Below the pieces are notes generated by a model, which was not told the origin of the DNA, did not search any database, and saw only the letters and a list, made by a program, of their open reading frames with translations. Source: Piezodorus guildinii (Eukaryota; Arthropoda; Insecta; Hemiptera; Pentatomidae). Taken from it: a stretch of 64,000 nucleotides of DNA. Every line of letters starts with the position of its first letter. The first letter of the stretch is position 1. The stretch lies in assembly GCA_023052935.1 (NCBI GenBank), contig CM041294.1:23491141-23555140 (forward strand), in the 5' to 3' direction. Below are positions 52,445 to 63,837 of the stretch, piece by piece. A program made the position numbers and the translations under genes.

Positions 52445-55129
52445 TTACAATATGTCTCGGGGCCACTGCCGTTTCAACCTTCTGGGAGGGTTGTATGGAT
52501 GAGTGGAGCTGGATAGGGATTGTGCTAGAGGATTAGGATGATGAATGAGGTTCTGGTGGAATTTGGAAAATTTAGATGGAATCAGGTCTGAAATAAATGG
52601 AACATTAAGGTCGTGGTGCAAGGTATAGTTGGATACATAATAAGGAGCATTTACTATTATTCGCAGGACTTTGGATTGAAAGGATTGAATGCGTTTGATG
52701 TTAGAACGTTTAGCTGTCCCCCACAGTTCAAGTCCGTAGGTCCAGATTGGTTTCAGTATTGTCTTGTAAAGTAATAATTTGTTGTCAACTGTAAGCTTAG
52801 ATTTTCTGTTTAGTAGTCTGTATAACTGTCCGAATCGTCTGTTGAGTTCTTTTCGTTTAAGTCTTGTATGTGGGTTCCACGTCAATCTTTTGTCTAGTAG
52901 TAAGCCAAGATACCGGACTGTGTCTGAGGAAGGAAGCGGTATGGAATTGAAATGAACCATTGGACAGGATTTGCGTCGAAGGGTGAAGGTGACGTGGGTG
53001 CATTTGCTTTCATTAACCTTAATACGCCAAGCATTACACCAGTCCTCGATAAGACAAAGGTGTCTTTGCAGGATTAAGGATGCTGTTTCAGGATCGGAAT
53101 CGGATGATAGGATGGCGGTGTCATCTGCAAATGTTGCCAGAAAGGTGTCAGGATGATTAGGAATATCAGCAGTGTAAAGGATGTAGAGGACGGGTCGCAA
53201 GACGCTGCCTTGAGGAACACCGGCCTCAATGGGATAAAAGTTAGAAAATTCTACACCACAGCGAACTCGGAAGGAGCGGTTTGAGAGATAGGATCGTAGA
53301 ATGAGGTATAGAGACTGGGGTAAATGCGTTTTAAGCTTGAAGAATAATCCGGTGTGCCATACCCGGTCAAAAGCTTGCGCTATGTCCAGAAACGCACCAG
53401 AACAATACTCTTTGCATTCAAGGGCTGAGGAAATATGGTCTACAACTCGGAGTCCTTGTTGAACAGTGGAATGATGAGCACGGAAACCAAACTGATGGGA
53501 AGGAAGATTTTGTGATTCTAATATAGGCAGGATTCGTTTTAGAAGGAGTTTTTCAAAGACTTTTGAGAGGATGGGGAGTAGACTAATAGGTCTCTAAGAT
53601 GAAGTGTTGCTGGAAGGTTTACCTGGTTTTAGGAAGAGAATGATTGTGGAATGTTTCCACAAGAGAGGAAAATAGGTGGTGCGTAGGATGCAGTTGTAGA
53701 TATAGGTTAGGAATATAATAGCTTTCTGCGGAAGTTGACGGAGGATCTGGGGGGTAAGGAGATCATGTCCAGGAGATTTACGGAGGGTCAGTTTCTGGAG
53801 AAGATATTTAACCTCAGAGGGATTAATAGCTTTAGGAGGTAGGGAAAGAGGTATTGGTGACAAAAGGAAGTCTTGTACTGCTGCGGTATGATTGCTTTGG
53901 GATTCCGGATGAGGAGTGAATACTTTGGAGAGGTGTGTGGCGAATTCCTCGGCTTTGTCTTCATCAGACGCAGCCCAGGAGTCATCACCACGCCGGAGAG
54001 GATGGGAAACTAGATGGGATTTTAAAATCTTTTTTGTGACATTCCACAGGGAATTGTCACTAGCTGACAGAGAGGAGAGGTAGGAATTAAAGGACTGGGA
54101 ACGGAAGGTCGCCAACTCCTGCTTCAATTGTCTACAATAGAAGTTATAGGAGCGGCGATCTGTTGGGTGTCGGGTGCGCTGCCATAATGATCTGGCACGG
54201 CGTTTTGCATGGATTAGGTCTGTAAGGTGTTGAGGCAAATGGTTTTGGTGAGGAGTTATATTGGAGTGCTTAGGAGAGGAGGCAGTCCAGACAGCTTGCT
54301 GAATGGCGGTGGTGAAGGAGTAGACGGAATCGTCAAGGTCTTCTGGGGTTTTGAGGGTCGCTCTGAGGTTAATATTATCGGTCAGGATTTGGCGAAATAG
54401 GTTCCAGTTGACAGGGCCTCGGATAAATGACGGTGGAATAGGTTTTGGAATTGGAGTGAGAGATACTTTTAGGATCAGTGGACTATGGTCTGAGGATAGT
54501 TCATCAAGTCGAGTTACAGATAAGTTGAGGGAGCCTAATCCGCTGTGAATGAAGAAGTCAAGGATGTCAGGATTACGGTTGGGATCGGTTGGCCAGTAGG
54601 TAGGGGAATCAGGAGGTAGGAGATTGAAATGACGGGAGTTGAGTGCAGACAGCAAATTTCGCCCACGAGAATTCGTGGTTCTCGAACCCCACTGTTGATG
54701 CTTGGCATTTAAGTCTGCACCCAGAATGAAATGATTTCCTAAGGAATTTAGAAAGGATACAAATTCGGTGTTGGAAATGGAGTGTTTGGGAGGGCAATAT
54801 GCTGATGTAAGGGTTACCGGAAAGGAAAAACTTTTGATTACTATGGCAGTGGTTTGTAGGAAATCATAGGTAGGAAGTGGGAGTATGTGATGAGAGAGGG
54901 ACTGGTGCACAATGACAGCAGTACCGGCATGGGCTTTGCCGTCTGGGTGGTCCGTACGGTATGTTACGTATTGAGGTATTTTGAAGAACTGTTTAGTGGT
55001 TAGTCTAGTTTCAGTAATAAGTGCTACGTCAACGTTTTTGTCTTGCAATAAAGCTGTAAGTTCGTCAGTATGATTTCTAACACCATTCGCATTCCATAGG
55101 AGAATGGATAAGGAGTTAGGTGAAGTCAT
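52445..55129 (-). pseudogene. J2 ORF2 (endonuclease + reverse transcriptase), one in-frame stop
   Basis: 895 codons in one continuous frame. Endonuclease: LLWNANGVRNH, ALITETRL, HFILGADLNAKHQQWGS, PDILDFFI and SSDHSPLIL, so all catalytic blocks are present. Reverse transcriptase: RPISLLPILSKVFEKLLLKR, LPSHQFGFRAHHSTVQQ, AFLDIAQAFDRVWHTGL, VPQGSVLRPVLY (usually GSVLSP), the catalytic FADDTAIL and LGLLLDKRLTWNPH. The end is PPRRLKRQWPRDIL. No RNase H. A TAG at 53594-53596 replaces the Tyr expected in SSYRPISLLP, the only disabling lesion seen. The ATG at 55127-55129 directly follows the ORF1 stop (TAAATG). A few conserved residues may be changed elsewhere. Confidence 0.93.
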
Positions 55130-56446
55130 TTAAGGATTTTTTAAGGAAGGGATTAAGTTTGATACAAGATTAGTAAGTAGTGATATTAGCGGCATAACGA
55201 GGGATTTGATTTCAGTGATGAAGGATGTCATCAAACTTGTAAGGTCTGAGACATTTGATGGAGGAGGAATATGAGAAATTTGATGCGGATGAGGTTTTTG
55301 AGGGTTGGGTAAATTTTGAGGAATAGCTGGTTGTGGAACGGTTTGAGGATTTTGAAGTGTGCGTTGTTCCGGCAGGGCCTCGGCCTCTTTGTTCTGGTTC
55401 CCACCTCCAAGTAGATGGGCAAATGTAACATTGGAATCAATTGTTTTTGAAGGTTGTCTTCTGCTTCTGATCGGTTCAGCTGTTTCATCCAGATTCTGAG
55501 GTTTTTGGTATCTGCTTTTGAGGTTCTTGTAGATTTGACATCCCTTGTAGCTAGCCGGGTGGTCCTTGAGGCACAGAGCACAAACAGCGGGTGTTGATCT
55601 TGGTCTTGTACATTCTTCTGACTTATGTTGTTCACCGCATTTCACACAGCGTGGTATGTGGTGACAATAACTTCTAGTATGACCATATGCCTGACAATTG
55701 TGGCACTGCACTATTTCTTTCTTAGTGTAAGGTTTTTCAACTCTTACACTAGTATAGTATAATCTATTGAGGTCATAAATTTTTTCGACTCCTGCTGATG
55801 GCTCCAAGTCCACAAAGAATAGAGGCAGTGGAATTTTATCTTTTAGGACGTTGGTGACTTGCCGCACTTTATAGCCTATCTCCGTCAGTTCTTCTTGGAT
55901 AGCTGCTGCTGGTGTCGAAGGGTGTAGGTTTCTAATTACAACCCTTAAAGCTCTCTCCTGGCGTAACTGATATGTATGAAAATCAGCTTTGGTCTCCGTC
56001 AGATATTTTACTATTTTTCTGTAGGTTTCGGCGGTAGTCGGGGATATTTTAGTATCACTGGTTCTACTTATACAATAATAACTGTTAGGATCCGTTAATT
56101 TATTTAGATGCGCACACAGTAGTTGAAAGTTTTTAATATTTTTAACAAATATTGGTGGAGGTGATGGTTCTTTTGGTATAGGAGAAGATTCCATTGTTTC
56201 TTTTTCAATTTGAAGGATCTGAAATGGGTTCGGTGTAAAAAACGGCGATTCTTCAGATAATCCTTGTGATGATGTGCTAGGCTGTGGTTCAGATCCTAAA
56301 GAGGTAGCTGAAGCAGTCGCTGGTGGAATCATTTTTTTATTATTATCACGGCGAGGTCTCTGTTTTGTGGGAGACGAGTTTGAACCTGCAGATCTAGATC
56401 TTTTACTTGTAACTTTCGAGGACATCACTTGATGAAAATATCGCAT
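55130..56446 (-). CDS. J2 ORF1, gag-like zinc-knuckle protein
   Basis: Up to 438 residues, frame intact. The second ATG (56425, MSSKVTSKRSRSAGSN) is as likely a start as the first (56446, MRYFHQV). A basic N-terminus (KRSRSAG, KQRPRRDNNKK) is followed by a Ser/Pro-rich region, a PRE-type domain (about residues 130-250, with RALRVVIRNLHPST) and three zinc knuckles: CHNCQAYGHTRSYC, CVKCGEQHKSEEC and CALCLKDHPASYKGC. The C-terminal third is Pro/Gln-rich and ends in a hydrophobic leucine-rich helix. It should bind the element RNA. It stops in TAA immediately before the ATG of ORF2. Confidence 0.92.
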   Translation of the reverse strand: MRYFHQVMSSKVTSKRSRSAGSNSSPTKQRPRRDNNKKMIPPATASATSLGSEPQPSTSSQGLSEESPFFTPNPFQILQIEKETMESSPIPKEPSPPPIFVKNIKNFQLLCAHLNKLTDPNSYYCISRTSDTKISPTTAETYRKIVKYLTETKADFHTYQLRQERALRVVIRNLHPSTPAAAIQEELTEIGYKVRQVTNVLKDKIPLPLFFVDLEPSAGVEKIYDLNRLYYTSVRVEKPYTKKEIVQCHNCQAYGHTRSYCHHIPRCVKCGEQHKSEECTRPRSTPAVCALCLKDHPASYKGCQIYKNLKSRYQKPQNLDETAEPIRSRRQPSKTIDSNVTFAHLLGGGNQNKEAEALPEQRTLQNPQTVPQPAIPQNLPNPQKPHPHQISHIPPPSNVSDLTSLMTSFITEIKSLVMPLISLLTNLVSNLIPSLKNP

Positions 56447-56796
56447 TGATTAAAAAAAATAAATAGGAATAAATATATAATGGAATAAGAATAAGAAGGG
56501 AAAAAAATAAATAAAAGAAAGATAAGGAAAATAAAAGCAAGCCCGAGCTTGCCGAGCTAGCGGCAATCAGCTGATCAGTGACCCTCCTTTCACTTTTTCG
56601 TGTTTGTACAAAGTAAATTATAACTTTGCTTACCGAAATTTCTCCAATATTCACTGCTGTAGTATTCCTGAGGTCTAGTGATGTTTTCCAGACTGAACTC
56701 AAGCGAATTCCTACTGAAAAAAGCAAAAATCTGAGAGACGAAGTAACGTATGACTGTTATCATCGAGCGCATCAGCTGATCAATATTTCAGATACT

Positions 56797-57026
56797 AATT
56801 GTTATTATAACATATTAGGTAAATGTTTAAATGTTAAAGAGTTTTTACTAGAATTCGTACATACTGATATTTTATCATAACATTTCAATATATCACAATG
56901 TATTTGAATACTTTTCGAAAATTTTCAGCATCATTTATAGGTAAAATAAAATGTTATAGCTATTTCTCAAATTTCATCTGCTAATGATGTTACTTGATAA
57001 ATAAAGAAACATATGGTAATGAATTA
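56797..57026. other. FGF intron, no feature
   Basis: Short AT-rich stretch between J2 and a SINE. Confidence 0.5.
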
Positions 57027-57040
57027 CTCTATTTTGATTT

Positions 57041-57242
57041 GTTTATTTCTTTAACGTCACTTTATGCTACTATAGCTAATCGGACAATGCTACAGTGGGA
57101 GTCCTAAATTTTGCCTATCCTGATCGGCATAACTAAGGATTTTTTACTCCCATTAAAAAATTCTAGGACTACCTGCGGGTTTGAACCCGTGACCTTTGGC
57201 ATAGGAGGCTGTTATGCTAACCACACAGCTACAAGTTACCCC
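57041..57242 (-). mobile_element. S1 SINE with internal deletion, 14-bp target duplication
   Basis: The head (B box GGTTCAAACCCG on the minus strand) and tail are present, but about 80 bases of the body are missing after TTTTGCCTATCC. The flanks CTCTATTTTGATTT (57027-57040) and CTCTATTTTGGTTT (57243-57256) differ at one base. It lies at the end of a fourth, inverted Repeat D piece (57243-57310). Confidence 0.88.
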
Positions 57243-57470
57243 CTCTATTTTGGTTTATTTTCAATAATAAACCTTTGTAATTGACCCCGAAAAAATTATC
57301 CTAAAATTATATTTGAGGATAGAGAAAAACTATTAGTGTTTTTTAACCAAAGAATCGCTAATAATTAGAAAAAAGAAAAGGTGGTATTAATAAATAAATT
57401 CAACATCGTAATTCATAGTATTTAATTGATGCATGTTAAATACATATTTTAAAATAACAATACTTTCATG

Positions 57471-57832
57471 TGGTCACCTGTAGTGTAGTGGTTTGCATAA
57501 CAGCCTTCTATGCACAAGATCGCATCTTCAAAACTTGGAGATGGCAGTAGTAGGAAAAAATCCTTAGAGAGAACGTATAAAGGTGTTCCCAGCCTGTGCG
57601 ATGACAGGTACTAGGTAAAAAAATTTGGGGGGGCGGGGTAGCTGAGCGGGTTAGCGCGCGTTGCTTTAAACGCGCGTTGCCTAGCAACACAGAGGACCGA
57701 TTAATTTGAAACCCAAAAAATTACGAGTTCGAGACTCGGTGCTGTGGGGGACTTTTATTTCAGCATTTATCCCCCGCCCTCACCCCCTGGCCCGAGAAAC
57801 CCCGTATAGCCTTCAAAGGCGAGGTAGGGGAG

Positions 57833-57863
<31 letters not shown>

Positions 57864-57984
57864 TACTAGGTAAAGACACCTATGATAATTAAACCTCGAT
57901 AGGCAACATCTAGGACTCCAACTTTAGCATCGTCCGATTTGCCACAATATCGCTACGTGAGGTTATATAAATAAACAAAAAATA
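57471..57984 (+). mobile_element. S1 SINE (diverged), split by a second SINE
   Basis: Head GTGGTCACCTGTAGTGTAGT GGTTTGCATAACAGCC, then a decayed B box, and the body CCAGCCTGTGCGATGACAGG. It is interrupted at 57620 and resumes at 57861 with ACACCTATGATAATTAAACC, TAGGACTCCAACTTTAGCAT and the tail. Older than the other S1 copies. Confidence 0.85.
57620..57860 (+). mobile_element. S2 SINE nested in S1, 14-bp target duplication
   Basis: AGGTACTAGGTAAA at 57606-57619 and 57861-57874 is an exact duplication of S1 sequence. The insert has a tRNA-like head (A box TAGCTGAGCGGGTTAGCGC, B box GAGTTCGAGACTC), a GC-rich body (CCCCCGCCCTCACCCCCTGG) and a poly(A) tail of about 29. It is unrelated to S1. It is the only copy in the window. 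Confidence 0.92.
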
Positions 57985-58923
57985 GTTTCATAATCTAACT
58001 CACTCTTTTAACATTCAATTTTACAACATTTTAGTCGAATTTTATCTCCGTAAAAAGTTGGTTAACCTTATGTAATATATTTTATGTTGTGGTGGACTTT
58101 CAGATTACATCAAAAATAAGATCATCACAGACTATTATTAGTTTAAATCTATATCTATCAAGGAAAACATATTGATATCAGGAATATTTTTTTTTCCAAG
58201 TGTTTGTCTTTACAATTAATAATAAACTAATGCTTACTTTCATAATAGCCTGTCCTAAACAGGAAAATATTCCTTGCAATTTATTTTAAAGACATTCTAT
58301 AAATATAAATAGAAATTGCGAGGACTACAAAAACATGAAGAACGGATCATCTCAACAGCGGTGGAATGTATGGTCTTAAAACCCATCGAGAGTGAAATAC
58401 GTCGATCTACAATTCCATGTCAAGATAAGCTATCGGTCACTGCGATTTCAACTTTATCTAACATTTTGACGACTAATTATAACAATAAAAACCATAGTTA
58501 ATGGCAAAAGTTTCTTAAGGCCCCATAAGACGATATCTAGGATAGGACCGTGGGACAAGATGCCTTTGGTTTTATTTGTTTTTTTCTCTTTTTTTTTTAT
58601 GCTGGTTAAGTAACCCAAGCTGCTGTGGTCTGTTTGCTCTATTGTCTCAAGAGCCTGTGTTAATGGAACCCTGAGTCAAACATCTATTCGGACCAATCCT
58701 TTATCTCCCCTTACAACTTTCTATCCTCCAGCCCCCCCAATATCACGTCTGGGCCTTTGTTCTTCGCCAGTCCGCTATTTCCTTCCATTACTAACACATT
58801 CTGGCCTTTTGTTGGAGAAATACGAACTGTTTGCGTTAGGACCAGGAAATATTAGGTAGCCTCCAAACTGATTGGGTGTATTGAACCAAATATTTTGGAA
58901 TATAGTAAAAATAAACAGACAAC
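57985..58923. other. FGF intron, no recognised feature
   Basis: AT-rich at first, with a more balanced part at 58620-58860 (CCTCCAGCCCCCCCAATATC). No domain was found. Confidence 0.45.
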
Positions 58924-59760
58924 TTGATTAATACATCAAGGCATTGTTCTGTTGCCTACCACAGTGTGTCATCGGAAAATTATTTTAAATTCTCTTTATC
59001 TCGCACTGTCCTCAATACTTATGCTGATGACTCGTGTGTCTTATCCGTCCATAATGATCCAACTACTGCATCCCAAACCCTTCAGTCCCACATCACAGCC
59101 ATTGAAGAATGGTGTCAAAATTGGAAGATTAAAATAAATCCCAACAAATCCCACCAAATCACCTTTACCCTTCGTCGAAACCGACTCTTCCGGCCCCCCA
59201 GTATCCTTTAATAACATTACCCTTACTTCTGTAGAACAAAGCCGATACCTAGGTCTCCATCTTGACAAGCGCCTTACTTGGAATCCTCACACTGAAACGA
59301 ACGAAGACTGAAACGACAAGAAACTGCTCGAAGATATCGATTACTAGACAAACGTTCAAAACTTCCAGTATATTACAAAAGACTCATCTACATCACAATT
59401 ATCAGACCTTTTTGGACATATGGAATCGAGCTTTGGGGCTCTACGAAACCATCTAATTCCTCCCGCATCCAGTCCTTACAATCCAAAATCCTTCGCAAAA
59501 TCCTGAATGCTCCTTATTTTGTCACAAATCAACTCATCCATCATGACCTAAACATCCCATTCGTTGCAGACATAGCCCGTAATAGATACTCCTCTTTCCA
59601 TTCTAAACTCCCTGCCCATACATACCCACTTGTCCGTAACTTATCTTCCTCAGATATCCCTGATAACCCTCCAAGGCGACTGAAAATAAGGTGGCCACGG
59701 GACCTACTGTTTTAAAATAGTTAATAAAGTGCTACCACTGGGTCTCTGATGTGGGATTGG
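58924..59760 (+). pseudogene. J3 Jockey-like reverse transcriptase fragment
   Basis: 5'-truncated near motif B (QGIVLLP). NTYADDSCVLSVHNDP holds the catalytic YADD; ITAIEEWCQNWKIKINPNKS and ITFTLRRN follow. After a frameshift come SRYLGLHLDKRLTWNPHT, then PFWTYGIELWGSTKPSNSSR, IQSLQSKILRKILNAPYFVT, NQLIHHDLNIPFVADIARNR and IPDNPPRRLKIRWPRDLLF. At least two frameshifts. It is the most complete J3 copy and the guide for the others. Confidence 0.85.
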
Positions 59761-61679
59761 AGAGTTTGAGAAGCAGCAGTTGGTAAATCCTTCATTCCAA
59801 TAAATCAATTTCAGCCATATTTTTCCAAAGTAAACAGTTTCGAAAACCTCTCCCCCTTAACTGGTGCAAAGCTGGCATACCTTCCTGGTGGGCGCACTCT
59901 CCCCTTGGTAGTTGTTATGTTGACTCACCAACTTAAGGCTGTTCACAAATGTTGATTTTACTTTTTAGTGCTCGGAGCAGGCTTTCACTCCGTCGCCGAA
60001 ACGTCTGAACACGCCCGATGGCTAGTAAAGCAAAATCTATTCAGAGTTGTTTTTCGAAGCGCCTTCCAGAACGCCTAGAAAACCCTCAATTTCTGCTTGT
60101 CATCAAAACAAGAGCGGTTAAGGACCGAATTCGGTACGCACAGTCATGGAACCTTTTAATTTTCGTGAATTTGGAGTCCCTGGAAATAGTTGTTTAGTTT
60201 TAGGGAGAGAGGGGTGAAACCATAATACTAATTATTTACACATTTTGAGTAATCCAAGCGCACTCAGTTTCTGCATCGAAATAAAGTTATATTTGTAAAA
60301 TATTTTTATATATAGGTCAAAGCGTTCTGAATGGACCTTGCCGCTTAACATTTTTTATTTTATTGATTTTTTTACTAGTGAATAATTTTTTTTTCCTGGC
60401 AAAAACTTTTAGTGTTGCAGCTGTTATAAGTCAGCTTCGCGACTCAAAATCTATCTAATTCTGGTAATTTAGCAGAAATCGAGTCAAAACAAAATCCAAC
60501 AATAAGATGAGGATATGATTTATATTTGTTGTCCTTAAAATTCATTACCTTAAAGGTAAAGAAAGTAGTTAAAAAATTCTCGAAAATTAATTTTTTAAAA
60601 ATGAGACTTTTAGCGAGTTAAAAGTCTGTAAAGGATAAGAGACTCACATTTGATTATTTTTTCAAGCCCTACTAGCTATAAAATGTCGATCTTGAGACCA
60701 TATTCTTTTTTTTGTATATGAATTTTAAAAATCGAAAAAACTAGTTTAAACTAGTTATAAAAATTAGCGTACGGTTTGCCCACACGTGACAACTTTCTTA
60801 TAAATTGGCAAATTAATTTACTGCTCTATTTAGTTGTAAATCATATTATTTTGATATTGGAAAAAAAATGTACAAATATATATTATTCACGCACCTAAAA
60901 AAAAAAATAAAATAAAAGAGAGAATAGTATTATATTAAAATAAACAAGAGTTTTTAACAAAATGTAATACTAATAAATAAACAAAACTTTAAAATAAATT
61001 TATATACGGTGATGAGTCAATGGACTTATTTATATGACACACGATTAAAATCAAAAACAAAAAGTAGACCATGACTAAGTTCCACTTTTCGTTTTATTAA
61101 AAATTGTTATAAAGCTGGAAATTAAAAAATAAATAAATAAAAAGAAACAATAATAAGAGTATACTGATTATAAATCGTCATTTATATTTTGTCTCCCTGC
61201 TATATTAGAGAATACATTCTATGCGATTTTTCTATACTAAAAGCAAGTAATCTACTACGGTAATATGTTAATGTCCATAGATTAAAAAAAAAAAAGACAC
61301 AGTATTCAATCCAGTGTCTTTAAGATGTAAAAACAATAGAAAAAGAACCTACCTGTCAAGTTCTTCATTGACATTTAATGTTACTCAAAACGAAAAAGAA
61401 TGACCACAATAAGTAATTGGATTTTTTTTTTCCCCTTCAAAGATTTTACATACGTCAAACCGAAATATGAGCAACTCAGATGACAAGGCTTATTAAACCG
61501 ATCCAACCGTGAACCAAGGATCACAAATCTACTTCTCAGTTGCAATATGACGGCTGGTGATCGACACACTTAGATGTCCTTGTGAGGTTTAAAATGGTCT
61601 AGATTTCAAATATATTTTCATATATTTATTAAATAACGTATACGTTTGTAACTGATAGAATTTTTCTTCTTTGTTACAG
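59761..61679. other. FGF intron upstream of exon 2, no recognised gene
   Basis: At 59990-60010 GTCGCCGAAACGTCTGAACA recalls the box of the hammerhead-like repeats, but no CUGAUGA lies near. The rest is AT-rich and ends in the polypyrimidine tract TTTTTCTTCTTTGTTACAG of the FGF acceptor. Confidence 0.5.
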
Positions 61680-61786
61680 AAAAGCTGATAATTCAGTCGA
61701 GAGACTACTCTGGAAAATTACTCATATATGGAGAAAAATCCAGAAGATACCTATGCTTCAACCCACGCTGGAAATTAGTTGGATCT
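61680..61786 (+). CDS. FGF8/17/18-type growth factor, internal exon 2
   Basis: A 107-nt exon between TTGTTACAG and GTAAGT. With the single G from the 28.5-kb exon it makes exactly 36 codons: EKLIIQSRDYSGKLLIYGEK, then SRRYLCFNPRWKLVGS. The vertebrate FGF8 counterpart ([20 protein letters not shown], then TGLYICMNKKGKLIAK) is also 36 residues by my recollection, with the same hallmark pattern: KLI, the RVRG-like turn (LIYG), Y-C-N and the GKL/WKL strand. Phase 1 in and phase 0 out match the FGF gene structure I know. Ligand core strands needed for receptor contact are here. The last exon (VFTEIVLENNYTA-like) is not in the window. Confidence 0.88.
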
Positions 61787-61911
61787 GTAAGTATATGTCT
61801 ATCTATACATATTCAGATTTTTAATATTTGAAACTTATATAGATACATACAAATAAATATATTGATTTCTGTAATACTGCTGAAAATACTTCAAATTTAC
61901 AAAAAAAAAAA

Positions 61912-62792
61912 TCTGGTGCGGGCAACACACGAGTTTCACTTACCTCCATTTTTAAAATCAATGAAAGAATTTTCAAAAAGAGTTAGAGATAAAAATACGT
62001 GAAACTATCAAGGAATTAATTAAATTGAATTTATATAGAAACATGTGTTTTATTAAAAAATCTATTATATTATTATCTAAAATAATCAGTTAGTTATATG
62101 TTCATTTCATCACTCTCTATTAACTTTTAAAAGCTTGTGTATGAGATAATATTTTTTTCTAAAATCTTTAGCTTTACAACAGTATATCATACATGTATAT
62201 TACTGCTCTTATGTTCAAAAACAAAAAATTGTATTAAAAAAATGATTTGTCTGTTTTCTACTTTAGTTGGGTATCGAATTTATTCAATTTATATATTTAC
62301 CTGTTTTTCATCAGCGTTAACAAGATAATATAGTTATTTTTATTGAATCTACAAAATTAAAGGTACTTTAGGGAAAGAAAATTTAAAATATCGGCATTTA
62401 AGCCCTGTCAGACCATTTTAATCATAATAAAACCTACATGATATTAAAGCCCATTAAATCTTACATCGATATTTAAGCGAGTTTAATCAAAATCGTCGTA
62501 ATCGTTTTCGAGAAAATCGAAAAAAGGTGCAAAATGCATGCCTCTTATGGTAAGCTCATTTCGATGAAAAACGTTTTGTAACGTCTCGGGCTTATAGTTG
62601 TCTTAAATATGAAATTTCAGTTTCATAGGACTTACCGTTTCCGCCCGGGAGTTACCACACACACAAACCGTTTAGCGGGACTTAGTTATTTGGACTCAGG
62701 GGACCCTAAAACGTGTATTTCCGTTGAAAACTGGAATTCGAAAATTTTCACGATCGCAATACTTTTCCTTACTATATATAGTAAGTGAAAGT
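61912..62792 (+). mobile_element. Repeat A, copy 5 (full length)
   Basis: 881 bp from TCTGGTGCGGGCAACACACG to ACTATATATAGTAAGTGAAA GT, only 125 bp downstream of FGF exon 2. All family phrases are present in order, including GACTTAGTTATTTGGACTCA and GGGGACCCTAAAACGTGTAT. Confidence 0.88.
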
Positions 62793-63837
62793 AATATTAC
62801 TTATCTAACTCGAACTATTGAATCATAATCCATATCTTCTGTGTTATTCATCTAGTTTACAGTATTATTTAAACAGAAATATTATCTTAATAGAGCAGGA
62901 TTTTCATTGCCTAATTATTTACTTCGTTTTCTGAAAGGAAGGGTTTGAAAATATGAACTGAAGTCAATCATTTTTATTTCTTTGATGGTTCTAAGATTAA
63001 TCCTATATGACAATAGGACACTTAAATTTCGTTATTATACATTTCTAATTACTGAGTGGTTTTTATTTTATCTAAAACTTCACAGAATTTTATTACTAAA
63101 ACTTTCAGTTCTTTTAAATTTTGCGAGTTCAAATTTAATTAATCCCGGATTTTCTTGTATTTTTCACATCTGAAGAATATGTGGCGTGGGTATTCTGGGC
63201 AGATGCACTATTATATTTTCCGCTGGCTTCTGTTTTATTAGGCTAAGATACTTCCTTGTTCCATGATTTATCCTGAGCCTAATTATGTAATTTCTGTCTA
63301 AATTTACTCTTTGATCATATATTATTTAAATATAGACACAGTCATCAACATAACTCTGCAAATCCCATCAGTGGCGTATAAGCTAGAAGGAAAATCCCTT
63401 TGTCTCTGGGCAAGAAATCGTCAATTTAAATTCATAATTGGCATGACAACAAAATATAATATCTAATTATATTATACATAGTCAGACATTTTATAACTAG
63501 CATTATACTGCTATACGTATATGTTCAATCTACTGAAATAATATTAGCTATTGTAACCAACGTTATGGAGCTTCAATGCAACATATTAGCAAACAGGTCA
63601 AGGAAGAAATCCTCAAACATTGGTCATTGCCGATTTAATTTTATCTTACTCGCACAGCCTGTGTTTTTCCACTGCTCTATATACAAAGGATGGCCATCAA
63701 TTAAAATTATAAAGCCTTTTTGCACTTTTTTATGAATATGTTTCCAAAACTTACAAACAAAAACCATTGATATATTACTTACAATTTATGAAAGTCTAAA
63801 AAAGTAAAAATAAAAATAAAAATAAAATTCCCTAGAC
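62793..63837. other. FGF intron, no feature
   Basis: AT-rich, nothing supported. No last FGF exon was found. Confidence 0.5.

Larger units (their letters stand above)
51986..56783 (-). mobile_element. J2, nearly intact Jockey-type retrotransposon (4.8 kb)
   Basis: Bounded by the exact 13-bp direct repeat TATTTCAGATACT at 51973-51985 and 56784-56796. Minus strand: a 5' UTR of about 340 bp starting TTGATCAGCTGATGCGCTCG, ORF1, ORF2 abutting it, a 3' UTR of about 460 bp, and a poly(A) tail of about 33 residues next to the left duplication. A perfect duplication, long tail and almost open frames indicate a recent insertion. It sits in the FGF intron, antisense to the host gene. Confidence 0.95.
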
